This document shows, in pieces, positions 51,996-63,933 of a stretch of 64,000 bases of DNA. Numbering within the stretch: position 1 is the stretch's first letter; each line of letters opens with the position of its first letter. This DNA is from Bombyx mori. Taxonomy: Eukaryota; Arthropoda; Insecta; Lepidoptera; Bombycidae. Made by a program: the position numbers and the translations under genes. The DNA is taken from the NCBI RefSeq assembly GCF_030269925.1, contig NC_085124.1:12338001-12402000 (forward strand). The letters run 5' to 3'. The notes below the pieces were generated by a model. That model saw only the letters and a program-made list of their open reading frames with translations, was not told where the DNA came from and did no database searches.

Positions 51996-54060
51996 TTAAT
52001 TATGTCATAGCCATGGAGTTAATAAGTACCTACAACTGGAGTGCTGTCTAATGCCGAGAAATCGGTCTCGAAAGAGAATACTTTTTGGTCGCGGTGTCCT
52101 TGTCTAATGTGGTGACCATATAAAATTTATTTATAGGACAAAATTATACGCATCCATCAGTTTTGAATTTACCTTAAGTAATTCTGTGTAGTCCTATGTA
52201 AATACAAAACACGTGCTTGCAACAGTTTATTTATGTAAATTCAATTTTAAACATTGCTTCGTCGTCATGGTGACTTTTTTTCGACGCTTTTTTTTGGAAA
52301 TTGCTGCGATGTCGAAAATCTAGCACTGAGTTTTGTTACAAACATCATTACCTCAGTTCTATTACTTAAACTTCTTCAAACTCATGTTTAACGTCCGAAT
52401 ACTCAACCGCGACTTAAATATTATGTTGAACTTAATTACGCAATTCCTACTTTAATGTACTGGCTAAGTGGGCCGTGCAAATTAATATTTGACACACTGA
52501 GTGAGACACAACACACATGGTCTGCGCGTATCGGGTGCTCTTTTCCTACATTCACATCTTCAATTGATTTAAAATTGCTTGTATTTTTACTTCTGTGCTA
52601 TTTTCATGACACGTATATATTAAGTCTACTAGTTATATTTTAAGAAATAAAACACAATGGGTAATAAAATGAAATGAACTGAAATTCATTTATTTGTTAT
52701 ATGTAGACAATTAAATAACTCTTAAATGACAAGTCAATACACATAACGCAATACACATAGTACTTGATCTCTATTTACAAAATATTGGTTATATTATATA
52801 ATATTATAATGAGAAAAAATATCTCACATTTTAAAAATATATGCTCACACTAGTAAAAATTTATCAATGAATCTGACATATGGAAGGATATTCCACAAAC
52901 TGGAGAGGATTCTCGCTTAAAACCACTTACAATATAAGTGTTCACCATAATTACACGGAAACTTTCACGATTTTCGAAAAAAAACAAGCCACAAGCTGTA
53001 TCAGTGCCCTTTTAACTTCGAACTACAAACGTAAATAGACGCCATTTTTCTTTTAATCCATTCATAGCTTTTTTTCGGTGATGCCAACAATTAATCTGGC
53101 TTCCCATCAAATTCAACATGAAAACCATCAGAAATCTACGTACCTACCATTAAATTTTCCATTAAACAGAGTTTTTATTAATATAGAACAATATTTTTTT
53201 TTGTTAATGAGCTTTATTAATATATGATGTTCTATTAAAAATCAATATAATATGTCATATAATCAATACTTCTTATATAATTTATTTTAATAAATTGTCA
53301 TCATCAGAAACTAATTTCACCATGACTTTGTACGTTTCTTTTGAACCAATTTAATTTTTGACGTTGATGGAAATTCTAAATTGTCGCAACATTTTCTAGT
53401 TAAGTTTAAGTCACATCGCTTAAATAATAAGTATTTAGATATATTATTGTCATAAAATGTTTAAAATGCTGTAAAGTAGATTGATTTTAACCTTTTCGAT
53501 AATTTTCAACAACGCCCAAGCTACTAAAAAATCCACTAACCACTAAAAGCCATTTTTGATAACTAAGACAGCGGTCCAAATTACGAGATTTTGTGGAAAA
53601 TCCTCTAAGCTAGCAACACTGCTTTTTGTTTGTAAAATGTGCGAGAGGGACACCACCACTTAATAATCATTCTCTTTTCAGACCGTTTTTCCTTACATCT
53701 TTTGCTATTTAAAAATAAACTTTAAGCCATAGGGATAAAGTATATTTTTAGTTTTTATGTCAAACGAAGTAAGCACTCCAGTTAGAATAGTAACTCTATG
53801 GTCATAGCTATGCTAGGCACCATAGATAATACATTTAGGGCACTTACAAGTTGAAAACAAAACAAGTGAAAGTTCGATGTTTGATATCAAAGTCCAAGGG
53901 CGCAAAAGTTCAACGCATTATTTCGTAAAATTAAAAAAAATATACAAAAAGGCGTGTCACTTATTACTACATTAAGCACCGTTAAGATTTATATTAAAAA
54001 TTTGTGAACTTAAGAATCTGTTAATAAATAGCGGCGGCAGAACTAACAGTGTTAAACCAT
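51996..54060. other. No gene recognised
   Basis: AT-rich intergenic DNA upstream of the acyl-CoA synthetase 5' exon. Only short chance frames. Confidence 0.4.
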
Positions 54061-54077
54061 TGTTTACTAAAGTTTTT

Positions 54078-54108
54078 ATTCTATCTCAGTCGTGTAACGG
54101 AGACGTAA
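54078..54108 (+). promoter_or_regulatory. Putative initiator and 5'UTR exon of the acyl-CoA synthetase
   Basis: TCTCAGTCGTGTAACGGAG contains the arthropod initiator TCAGT. The stretch GAGACGTAAG ends at GTAAGTTG, a strong donor whose next usable acceptor is TTTGTAG before the coding exon at 54825. The start of transcription is inferred. Confidence 0.45.
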
Positions 54109-54824
54109 GGTAAGTTGATTAAATCATTAACAATAGAGCGTGCATAGTCTTATTTCTTCGATAAATATTATGTATCTTCAATACATTATGCACGAACTTC
54201 TATACGATAACGACAGTGAATTTTATATTAAAACCTTTGTAACTTTATTTACCTTATGCAATTTAATTTACATAATTAGCTGATAATTTTTCTTACAATA
54301 AGTAATAATTCGTTATCATTGTACACTGTATGTTAATTTATTTGTGTTCTAAATAATAAAACCTGCATAGCGGCTTAGTTAAATGTTTTTAAAATTTACA
54401 TTCACGTATATTAGTTACTAATTTTTAAAGTCTGTGAGCCTTGTCTGTAAATGTCACAAGTAAATTGTTTAAGAATGCAACTGTAAATTTACTTGATTTT
54501 GTTTAATTTGTAATTAATAATAATTTCGGTATCTTTAGGAAGTAGATTGTCCAATCATAACTATTAATAAAGAAATAAAAAAATTACACATTCTAATATT
54601 GATTTGATGTGTCAACACAGTTGACCAATAGCATTTAAAACTATTTATTAGATAATATGAGTTCATTGCCCACTTGAAGATATGACACTATCAAACTCAG
54701 TCAACGTCACAATGTGCATGACAATGCTCACCTTGAGACACAAGATTGAGGGCTCAAACCGACAGACTATTAACATTAAGCTCCCCTCACCTAAAGCCTG
54801 CAAATATATGAATATTATTTGTAG

Positions 54825-55028
54825 ATCAAAATGTCGAATACATTGAGACGTACTGCACAACAATTGTTGAAGACACACAAGTATGCAACTGCAACATCAA
54901 GTATAAGGCAAAAAACAGTAGAAAAAAACATTCTGACATCTGTCTACAAGGATATTCCTGTGACAAATATGACTATCAATGATTTTGTTTGGCAAAATTT
55001 GGATAGATGGCCCGACAAGACTGCTACA
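54825..55028 (+). CDS. Acyl-CoA synthetase exon with start codon
   Basis: Acceptor ATTATTTGTAG, six untranslated bases, then MSNTLRRTAQQLLKTHKYAT; ends ...DRWPDKTAT before GTAAGTAT, phase 0. Confidence 0.85.
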
Positions 55029-58000
55029 GTAAGTATATAACAATACTTATATTATGAAGGAATACTAATTCACATTCCGTTGCTACATTTACATGCTCAT
55101 CTTAAATCAACCTGAAGACATAAATACCAAGTATTTGTGTATTATCTTGAGTTAAAATTAATATTTTGTTTAGAAATTTATCAAGTTTTATTAAAAATAG
55201 ATGGGTTTGGAAACACTAATAACCAAATAGAAGCTATACAAAAAGCATTTTATTTCAGTTAATTACCAAACTAATTTCTGTGGTGCAATCTTTTAAAAAG
55301 TATATCGTTGCAATTGTTTGAGTTGTTTTCATAACTTCAATTAGATGGATAAGTAAATATTGTAATGAATACAGATACAATAAAAAAAACTGGGTTAAAA
55401 TATTGTGGGTCCTTGTGGGTAGATTTAAAGATTCTGCATTTTTCTGCTGTCAACTAGTCGTTTGTTCCAGCTTAAAAGCTGGTAACAGTTTTTACACATT
55501 TTAATTGTGACTTAAACGTGGTGATTCAAGGTGGGTGTTAGCATTCAATGTCCATAGACTGTTAATTCAATGCCTAGCTAGAGAGCTTGGTATACAATCT
55601 GTCTTCTTACTGGTGGTAGGACCTCTTCTGAGTCCGCGTGGGTAGGTACCAGCACCCTGCCTATTTCTGCCGTGAAACAGTAATGCGTTTTGGTTGGAAG
55701 GGTGTGGCAGCCGTTGTAACTTGAGACGTTAGAACTTATATCTCAAGGTGGGTGGCGCATTTACGTTGTAGATGTCTATGGGCTCCAGTAACCACTTAAC
55801 ACCAGGTGGGCTGTGAGCTCGTCCATCCATCTAAGCAAAAAAAATAAAAAAAATGTCTAGCTTGGAACTCCAGGGGACGTTTTGCTACAGAAAATTTACA
55901 CATTAGTTTATTGGTTCTTCATTCTGCTTACTGCAATACACTACTGTGGTTAAATAACTTTGATTCTGCAAGAGCTGTGTTTTTAATTACTGCTGCCTTG
56001 TTTTTTAATTGAAGAAAAAAAGTGGACTTTGGTTCAAGTTCTTTTTTGAAGGCCTTTGCACTTCAATAAATTTGTTGGTTCAATAGAAAATCATTGAGTT
56101 GGAGGTGGTAGCTGAACCGTTTAAAATATATCTTTCGCTCTACAACCCGCGATCTAATCATGTATTAGACAGAACTCAACCGAAGCAGGCAGGAGGGCAA
56201 AGTGATATTTGGCAGAGAGTGTAAAATGTGTGTAAACTAAGAGGGCGGCACTGAAAATTTCGGGAATTCACGAAGTGACACAACATTACTATTTAAAAAT
56301 GTATTTATTGCTTTTCGAAGTATTCTCCGCGAAATTTGACACATTTTTCCATACGATGGAACCAATCATTGAAGCAACCATTCCATTCGGAAGTTGGGGT
56401 CTCCAAAATGGCCGTTTTGTAGGCGTCCACAGCTTCTTCAGGTGATGAAAATCTCTGTCCACGCAATTTATTCTTTATTTTAGGGAAACTATAGAAATCA
56501 TTAGGGCTTAGGTCGGGGCTGTACGGCGGATGGTCTAATAATTCTATGTTTTCTTGCTCTAAAAACTCTTTTGTTCTGTGCGCGGTGTGAGAACTCGCAT
56601 TGTCGTGATGGAGGATGATGCGGCGGTTGCAGTTCTCTTTATGGAGTTCAGAAACGACCTGTGTCAAACAAATGCTAGCATACCATTCTGCATTAACCGT
56701 TCTTTGTCCCTCAAGAGGAATAGTCGTAACATGGCCGGTTTTGGAGACAAACGTGGCCACCATTTTTTTTGCAACACTCCGTGAACGAACAATTTTTGTT
56801 GGCTTTAACTCATTTTCTAACACCCAAACTCGTGACTGGTTTTTTGTTTCGGGTTCGTACGCGTATATCCAGGATTCGTCACCTGATACAATGTTGTATA
56901 CAGCATTTGAGGATCCTGCGTGGAATCTTTCGAGAGTTCTGACGCACCAAGTAACGCGAGCCGCTTTTTGCTCTTCACAGAGCGAATGCGGTATCCATCG
57001 GGAAAACAACTTTTTTACACCTAATTGTTCATGCAAGATTATTTGTATTTGACTCATGCCAATGTCTAAAGTTGCCTGAATTTCGCGGTATGTCACATGT
57101 CGATCTTCCTCAATCAGCTTACGCACAGCATCAACGTTTTCTTGGGTGACTGCAGTTTTTGGACGACCTTGACGGGGATCATCACTGAGCTTGACACGTC
57201 CACGTTGAAACTCAGCAAACCAGCGATAAATTGTGGTTTTGGATGGGGCTTCATCACCAAATGCAGAAATCATCCGGTCAACACACTGTTTTTGTGTTAA
57301 ACCACTTCGAAAGTCATAATAAATCATCGCTCTTGAATTTTCTCGAGTCAATTCCATTTTCTCAACGACTAAACAAGTTTGACAAAACCTCGTGACAAGA
57401 CCGAGAATCTTTTTTTAAATAAATAAATGGTATTCGATTTTTAAAACCAAGGAGTTTTCAATTAAAAAGATTTTAATATGACAGGAACAGTGGAAATATT
57501 CCATTCCCGATACATTTAGTGCAGCCTAGTAGTTTATATGAGAGGAAAGAGTGGGACTAGTATTCGGGTGATGGGGATAGTTAATCCCGGTCACAGCTGG
57601 GCAACCAAATAGAAAGGCGCTCCCTCTATCACCGCCTTTGACCACTGTGCACACCAGCACAATACAGTGGAATTAAATATTTACATTTTTACATATCCGA
57701 CCCAGGCGACGGGACAAAGCAAAGCCGCCGTCACCCAAAACATGTCTTGTCGGTTCCCCAGGATCCACTCTCGGTGCTTTTAGGTACCTCAATCACCGGT
57801 CACCGTTCTCGTCGAACTCGTCAGAAGAGTCAGAAGAGTTCGGCGTGCTAACTAGCCCATAGACACAACCTACTGAGTTTCTCGCCGGATCTTCTTAGTG
57901 AGTCGCGATTCTGATCCGGTAGTAGATTCAGCGAAGCACTGCTCATGCTAGGGCTAGTGTTAGCAATTCTCTCAGGTTGAGCCCGTGAACTCACCTACCA

Positions 58001-61000
58001 GTCCGCGCGAAGTTGGAATAGCCCCCCTTATGCTACCAACGATTAGGTACGGAAAATAATACATTTTTTAGCCATCAGTAACAGTCCATTTTTAAGTGAA
58101 TTTTATCAGGCTAATATTTTCGGTACTTCAGGCTTCATTATTTAAGCCGATAAGGCTAAGTGAAGATAAGACAATTCACTAAAGACACGCGTGCTACTGA
58201 CGAATACAATGTTTTGAAATTGTACTGCTCTTTTTTTCTAAACTTTGTGTGCATACATGAATTATAAAAAAAATCCTTTAGTTTTTGCCAATTAAATTAT
58301 TATTCAGTACTTATGATTATTAACTACCAGGATACTTATGATTACTAAAAATTGGGATTCTTCTGGGTAATCAAGATGAAACCTGAAATCACCAAACTAT
58401 TAAATTGCTGCTAGTTCATTCATACTGTGTCCAGATAAACGTAGACTTTTATTAATTTTTTTTATAAATTTTGAATGCGTTTTGAATGAGGTTAAACTGT
58501 AAAAGTTTGCTGTAATCAAATCGAATATCATTAAGATTTTAATAATTAAATTAACATTAGACTGTTCAAGATTGAATTCATATATTTTAATAATAAGGCT
58601 TCTGTTTAAAAAAATCTAGACCTTTAATTATTAATATTTTTTACACAAAACCAACTAATAGTGGAACGTAAGGTTTTCGTCTTCACAATAGCAAGATTCC
58701 AGATGTTAGTACAGAAAACATTGACAACTAAAAAAGCGTCATTAAAGCGTAAAAGTAGTTTAAATTATGCCTTTTTTTTTTAACGCTGGGGAATCCATTT
58801 ACGGATACCCGGTCGAGGGGGGTAACGGACAGTTTTAATTATGCTTAGGACTCGTCAAATTCGAAAATCCTAAGATCATTCAGCACGATCCTTGGCTTCT
58901 CTCATCCAGCTTTTGCGGGCCACCCTGCATAGATCGTCACTCCACCGAGCCTGAGGGCGTCCTGTACTACGTTTGCCAATTCGCGTTATCCATCCAAGAA
59001 CACGTTTACCCCAACGGTTATCGGTTATACGGCTAATATGTCTAGTCCATTGTCACTTCAGCTTATCGTTCGTCGTGGCCTAAAGGATAAGACGTCCGGT
59101 GCATTCCTATCTAGCGATGCAACGTTGTTCTACTCCCGCAGGCGTGTATCAATTTTTCCAATGAAATACGTACTTAACTATGGGCTCCAGTAACCACTTA
59201 ACACCAGGTGGGCTGTGAGCTCGTCCACCCGTATAATCAATAAATAAAAAAAATGTCGATAACTTTGGTTCACCTTTGGTCCAACTTTGGATCACCTAAT
59301 ACTGGTACTAAGATTATTGTTGTTCGCAATCACGCCAGAGTAAAATTATAAATTCGCATAAATTTTTGCGGAACTGATGACCCTACGTTGTGAGCCAACA
59401 CAAGTCAGTCGGTTTAGTCTATGTATTCGGCAAGCATGCGTTTTGTGAACTTCGGCAATATACAATAGGCAAATGTTTTGATCTGTCCATTTATGCTAAA
59501 TATATAAAAGTGTGTAGACTCGTAGTTCTTAACTATAATAACACTCGAATGTATCGTAAGAGACATATAGTCTTACAAACAAGAAAAAAAAAATCGTCCC
59601 AGTTTCGTAACGTGAGAATTTATTGAATTTACTAGACAATGCTACATAGCTTAGTTGGATGTATTATTCTAGCATTTGAAAGTACCCTTAGTAGATACGT
59701 TTTTTCTTATCCACACTGTATGGAAAGGAAGGAAATACGAAAAAAAAAACCATTATGGTGTAAAGTGTAGTCCTAAGATAATTCTCAAGGTGTCCCCACG
59801 TCTCTAGTAAAAACTAACATGATAAAATCATGATAATAGAATGTTTTGATACCTTCTTGTCTATTATGATAAGCAAGCAATCGTGAATTTTCGGTTGAAT
59901 AATTTGAGTCATTCTAAATGTATAGATTTTAATTTAACATCTTAAAATAGGCGGTGGCATTCATATTATGTCATTGGGCTATAGTTACCGATTAAGTACG
60001 AACAAAGAACTCATTGCTTCATTTCGCGATAAATATTTATTAAACTGAATCAAGTACTATGACTTGACACACGAAATGCTGTGAGACCCATTTGATTCTT
60101 CCCAGGTATGCGCGCTGACCGGTCACGGGTACACTTACGCCCAAACGCACAGGATGTCGGTAACATTCGCAGCGTCCTTACGATCGAAACTGAAACTGAA
60201 GAATGACGACAAAGTGGCGGTTATCTTGCCGAATTTACCAGAATATCCCTGTACATTGCTGGGCATATTGCAGGCTGGCTGTGTTGCCAGCATGATGAAC
60301 CCAGTTTACACGTCTCGTAAGTAAAAAAATCGTGCATATTAGTGTCTTCACGACTGGCTTAGTGAACGATAAAAGGCAATGTACGCGAATAAATAGTATA
60401 TTGTAAACGACAAAAAATTGCGAGAAAATTATGATTAACTAAATCAGATATTATGGGCATCCTAGTTACGGGCGATTCTAAAATGACCTATAAGATCTTA
60501 GAAGAATTAATCAAAGTAATATTTGAAGGAAATAAAATTGTCGACACAATACTTTTTATTCTCGTAAAATTGAGAATAGACATCGCATTATTGCATATCC
60601 CATTAACGGCTTCAGTTGCCATCGAAATTGAAACGCATAAGGCCTTTTTAATACGCTTTTATTAGCTTCAGACGTATGTATGTTAGTAACGGAATCTTTG
60701 AACATGATTTTGACCCCCTCAAAACGTTGAATTAACTCGAAATTTATATATTTGTATATTATACTTATTACGGACTGATGCCATTTCAATATTAAAAAAA
60801 ATAACGGAAAAAATTTTTTTTGCTAAAAAATGAAAAATAAATATGTAATAGTTTAAAAAACTAAAAAAATACGCTTTTATAAAAAATCCAACTAAAAAAT
60901 AGAAAATATCAGTAGTTATAAATATTTTATGAAAGATATGAGTAGAAGGGTTATTTTGATAATATCCTGAAAAGCACCCCATACTTTTTTTACAATAAAA

Positions 61001-63933
61001 GATTTTTTTCTTACATTATTATTAATTCAAATTTATTAAAATTTATTTTCTATTATTTAGTTGGATTTTCTATAAAAGCGTATTTTTTTTAGTTTTTTTA
61101 AACTATATTATTTATTAAAGAAAAGACTGATTCTTTCACAATGTTCTCGACACCAACACAGCATGTCAAAATTGAAATATTAAACATAATTTTCTTTTGT
61201 AGATGAATTAAAACGACAATTGGAGTTGATCGATTGTAAAGCTATCGTCAGTTCCAAAATATCGTACGCGAACATAAAACAGGCACTGGACGAGTTGAAA
61301 GTCAACGTGCCTATAATACTAGTCGACAACGAGGGTCTGCCCGAGGGCGCGATAAAATTCGCCGAACTAGCCGAAGACTTCAACGTCGACATTGACTGTT
61401 TGAAGTCCGTTCAGAGGGGTCCCAAAGACGTCGCGATCCTGCCGTTCTCCAGTGGAACCACGGGCTTCCCCAAGGCCGTGGTTCTCGATCACGGAGGCGT
61501 TGTCGCCTTGAACCAAATGATAATAGACCCGGAGATTGTTGTGATAGAAGAGACCACCGGTAAGTCTTTGGCTTACGTGCTTAAAAACTTTTTATAGGTT
61601 AAAAATGTTAAGTTTCGACTGATTTTGAAATATAATATGCTACGTTTAACGGTGCAGTGTTGAGATTAGATATACTATGTATTCATTTAGGAGTTTGTAT
61701 AAAAATATTTTTTTATAGTGCAGTTTGGTTTATCGTAATCTTTAGGCGCCCATGATCCACATCTTTAATCGGATTGTTGTGTTCATCTCCATCGAAGCAC
61801 TTTTTTTATTGCTCTTGTAGGTAGACGAGCATGCGGCCTAACTGATGGTGAGTGGCTACCGTCGCCCATGGACTTCAGCAATTCCATTTAATTGAACGTC
61901 AAATTTGACTAGTGTGACGGTCGCTAGCTTCGCTCGAAGAAGGTGACCACGCAGACCCACTCGTCTCGCGTCATGAGGTCCACCGTCGTAATCTCAATTA
62001 TGTAATGGCTGGTCCATCATACAAACATCCGGTAGGCAGCGGCCTGGCTCTGCCCCTGGCATTGCTGAAGTCCATGGGCGACGGTAACCATTCACCATCA
62101 GGTGGGCCGTATGCTCGTCTGCCTACAAGGGCAATAAAAACAAAAAACAAACGTATGGCGACTGCGCGGCTTAAAATACACATTCTTTTTTTTTCAAACA
62201 CAATAATAGCGGAACTTTATGTTTTATATTTTATTTCTAGTTTATGTTTGAAACAAACCTATAGATAATAACACATTGTGATGCGACTAAAGAATTTTCA
62301 CGTTATTATTTAAATAAATTTACATACGTACAATCGAAATTAAAATAAATTTTAAAATTTTCACGCAAATAATTCTAGACACAAGCATTATTCGTATTGT
62401 CTTTCATTTGTTTTAATAAAATTAATTAATTAATATAAAAGATAAATTGACAATAACATTTAATAAATTAAAAATCGTTTTTGTATTCATTTAACAAGTA
62501 AACTGAATGATTCAATTAATTATACTAATTGATATTATAATTTCAATTATAAATATGCATATTAGTGGCTTTGTTTTTTCGTTTTCAATGCCTTCGCTCA
62601 TTTGTTTTTGAAATTGTGTTAAAATTCTATACAATTATATTGGCAATAGGGACGATTTTAAGTATACTAATAATTCTTGACGAGCTTTAAAATCGAAAAA
62701 AGTTTTATTCAAATAAGCTCTTTACAGAAAATGCAGTTTCACTACAGAAGAGTGGGCAAGAAACTCATGGTTTGGGTTTCAAACAAAGTAACATTTAAAA
62801 ATGGCGTAAATGTTTTAAATAAGGTACATAATGACGTAGCGTCCAAGTCGTTTGAATAAATCTCTGCATAATGTTCTTTACAAAAATCGCTTTTATGTAT
62901 AGACTTGTGTAGTTTTCAGTATTATCTGTAGATTTTCTTTAGATATACATATATATATTTAAATCGGTCGTAGAACTGTAATTGTAATTTGTAGAAATAT
63001 TTGTATCTTACGCGACATCCGTAACTGCATCCACATTCACTAATAGATATGTTCACTAATAGATAAATCTTTAGTGTTCTTTGTCTTTAGAACCCAATTT
63101 ATGTTTGTTGTATAACATTTTAACGTATTTAGCACCCGGTAAGAAATTATTATTCCTAAGACAAACCAAAGCAAAGTTTATGTAGTTGTTTTTTTGCAGG
63201 ATCATAATTTAATGTCAATGCTTAGATTTTTTCGACTTTAATTTTCATTTTTTGTATGTTGTACATTGCGTGCAATGAAAAATGTTGCAATGAAAAATGT
63301 ACAATATGGTTTTTAGTATTGTCGTCTTAGAAATATTAAGTTCTTTTCGGTAAAGTTTTCAACACATGTAGTGAAGTATTTCGCAACTTTATACCACGCA
63401 GAATTATAGAGTCCCATTTCGAAGTTTTTCGGATTACGTCTTTAATTAAAAAAACGGACCTAGAACGACCCTTTTCAGCTACTCTTAGTAATCAGATGAC
63501 CAGAAGTAAAGGGACAAAGCTATCCATCGGTCTCTTTCACTCCGTCCCCTTCCGTTACGAAGTTTAATCGATGTTTGCCAAAAAACACATTTTTCGAGTT
63601 GGGTCTTTATAATTCTAAAGGTGCTATTTGTAGATAGATCGCTTCGACGACGATAGAGGTGGTTGTATTTTAAGGCGAATTTATTTACTGTATAAATTCA
63701 AATTGAAAACGGAAGTTAGTCATGCGACGTAACTTTTTTATTTGCAGCAACACACCAGTCAGTGTTGCCAGCGATCTTGCCGTTTTTCCACATATTCGGT
63801 TTCAATTCCCTAATGATGAACCAAATGGCGCAGGGCGTGAAATTAGTCACGATGCCGTATTTCAAACCGGATCTTTTCCTGCAGACCATCGTGAAGTACA
63901 AGGCGGAAGTGCTCTTCATTGTTCCGCCGATGG
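54825..63933 (+). CDS. Acyl-CoA synthetase, 4-coumarate-CoA ligase/luciferase-like (5' part, spliced; continues past the window)
   Basis: Exons 54825-55028 (ATG at 54831), 60106-60316, 61203-61559 and 63748-63933 join in phase and code for about 317 residues of an ANL-superfamily adenylate-forming enzyme. Such enzymes convert a carboxylic acid, ATP and CoA to an acyl-CoA through an acyl-adenylate. Diagnostic parts: INDFVWQNLDRWPDKTAT; VALTG..YTYAQ-like strand in exon 2; ILPNLPEYPCTLLGILQAGC; the phosphate-binding loop LPFSSGTTGFPKAVV at about residues 216-230; and LPFFHIFGF in the last exon (the A4-like aromatic motif). The N-terminus has several Arg/Lys/Thr/Ser residues and no acidic ones before residue 30, as in mitochondrial presequences, whereas luciferases carry a C-terminal peroxisomal signal. 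The C-terminus is outside the window, so location is open. Substrate cannot be predicted. Introns contain Bm1, a mariner and LINE ends. Confidence 0.9.
55610..55852 (+). mobile_element. Bm1 SINE, 5'-truncated, in intron
   Basis: TTACTGGTGGTAGGACCTCT to CATCCATCTAAGCAAAAAAA. Confidence 0.85.
56243..57425 (-). mobile_element. Mariner element with intact transposase
   Basis: The ends are imperfect: reading inward, the left side has GAAAATTTCGGGAATTCACG and the right side AAAGATTCTCGGTCTTGTCA then CGAGG, sharing CGG(N5-6)CACGA. Outer limits are approximate and no clear TA duplication is resolved. Confidence 0.65.
56305..57357 (-). CDS. Mariner transposase, 350 residues, uninterrupted
   Basis: Full-length for the family (about 345-350 residues). 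The N-terminal half holds two helix-turn-helix units with the linker GRPKTAVTQEN (GRPR/K-type). The catalytic core has SGDESWIYAYEP (first Asp), ILHHDNASSHTAHRTKEFLE (second Asp) and DHPPYSPDLSPNDF (third Asp), with exactly 34 residues between the second and third: DD34D. The WVPHxL-like motif appears as WIPHSL, YSPDLAP as YSPDLSP. The typical end is WFHRMEKCVKFRGEYFEKQ. No stops or frameshifts. It sits antisense to the host gene, in the first long intron of the acyl-CoA synthetase. Whether it is active depends on the weakly matched inverted ends. Confidence 0.93.
   Translation of the reverse strand: MELTRENSRAMIYYDFRSGLTQKQCVDRMISAFGDEAPSKTTIYRWFAEFQRGRVKLSDDPRQGRPKTAVTQENVDAVRKLIEEDRHVTYREIQATLDIGMSQIQIILHEQLGVKKLFSRWIPHSLCEEQKAARVTWCVRTLERFHAGSSNAVYNIVSGDESWIYAYEPETKNQSRVWVLENELKPTKIVRSRSVAKKMVATFVSKTGHVTTIPLEGQRTVNAEWYASICLTQVVSELHKENCNRRIILHHDNASSHTAHRTKEFLEQENIELLDHPPYSPDLSPNDFYSFPKIKNKLRGQRFSSPEEAVDAYKTAILETPTSEWNGCFNDWFHRMEKCVKFRGEYFEKQ
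57745..58060 (+). repeat. Dispersed repeat family B, copy 8 (longest)
   Basis: GTTCTCGTCGAACTCGTCAG, GCCCATAGACACAACCTACT, GAGTTTCTCGCCGGATCTTC, AGATTCAGCGAAGCACTGCT and CTCAGGTTGAGCCCGTGAAC. About 200 bases upstream (57540-57744) may belong to the same element. Confidence 0.7.
58780..59056 (-). mobile_element. LINE 3' end (RTE/Jockey-like polymerase tail)
   Basis: The minus strand reads HISRITDNRWGKRVLGWITR, then GKRSTGRPQARWSDDLCRVA and RKSWMREAKDRAE, followed by stops. This GRP..RW.DDL..V....WM..A.DR tail belongs to non-LTR polymerases. The T-run at 58771-58781 is the poly-A end. The only preserved part is the last about 65 residues. Confidence 0.7.
59063..59252 (+). mobile_element. Bm1 SINE with internal deletion
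   Basis: tRNA-like head (GTCGTGGCCTAAAGGATAAG, TGTTCTACTCCCGCAGG) and GAAATACGTACTTAA join directly to the 3' part TATGGGCTCCAGTAACCACT; the tail is CGTATAATCAATAAATAAAA. It abuts the LINE end on its left. Confidence 0.8.
59253..60105. other. Intron sequence, nothing recognised
   Basis: AT-rich intron of the acyl-CoA synthetase. Confidence 0.5.
60106..60316 (+). CDS. Acyl-CoA synthetase exon 3 (second coding)
   Basis: Acceptor GATTCTTCCCAG. VCALTGHGYTYAQTHRMS continues the pattern after KTAT. Ends MMNPVYTS plus one base before GTAAGT. Confidence 0.9.
60837..61118. repeat. AT-rich inverted repeat (MITE-like) in intron
   Basis: Arms 60837-60908 and 61044-61118 are near reverse complements (TAGTTTAAAAAACTAAAAAA, ATACGCTTTTATA, AATCCAACTAAA and their complements) around a 135-bp centre. 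The right arm ends 84 bp before an exon. Confidence 0.8.
61203..61559 (+). CDS. Acyl-CoA synthetase exon 4 (third coding)
   Basis: Acceptor TTTTCTTTTGTAG. The split codon C|AT gives His, as in YTSHELKRQLELI. Carries the ATP-binding loop SSGTTGFPKAVV and ends at ATIEETTG-like ...VVIEETTG before GTAAGT. Marked GC rise against the AT-rich introns. Confidence 0.92.
61803..61885 (-). mobile_element. LINE 3'-end fragment
   Basis: TTTTATTGCTCTTGTAGGTA, GACGAGCATGCGGCC and GTCGCCCATGGACTTCAGCA match the 3' end of the LINE at 14.85 kb. Confidence 0.65.
62025..62145 (+). mobile_element. LINE 3'-end fragment, opposite orientation
   Basis: GGCATTGCTGAAGTCCATGG, GCGACGGTAACCATTCACCA, GTGGGCCGTATGCTCGTCTG and CCTACAAGGGCAATAAAAAC, with a poly-A end. 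Confidence 0.7.
62146..63747. other. Intron sequence, nothing recognised
   Basis: AT-rich intron between the last two exons in the window. Confidence 0.5.
63748..63933 (+). CDS. Acyl-CoA synthetase exon 5 (fourth coding)
   Basis: Acceptor TTTTTATTTGCAG. Reads ATHQSVLPAILPFFHIFGFN, MMNQMAQGVKLVTMPYFKPD and EVLFIVPPM plus one base, then GTAAGAT. The rest of the gene lies beyond 64000. Confidence 0.92.

Noticed and set aside
62005..62268. 87-codon frame in the acyl-CoA synthetase intron
   Set aside because: It is read-through of a LINE 3'-end fragment.
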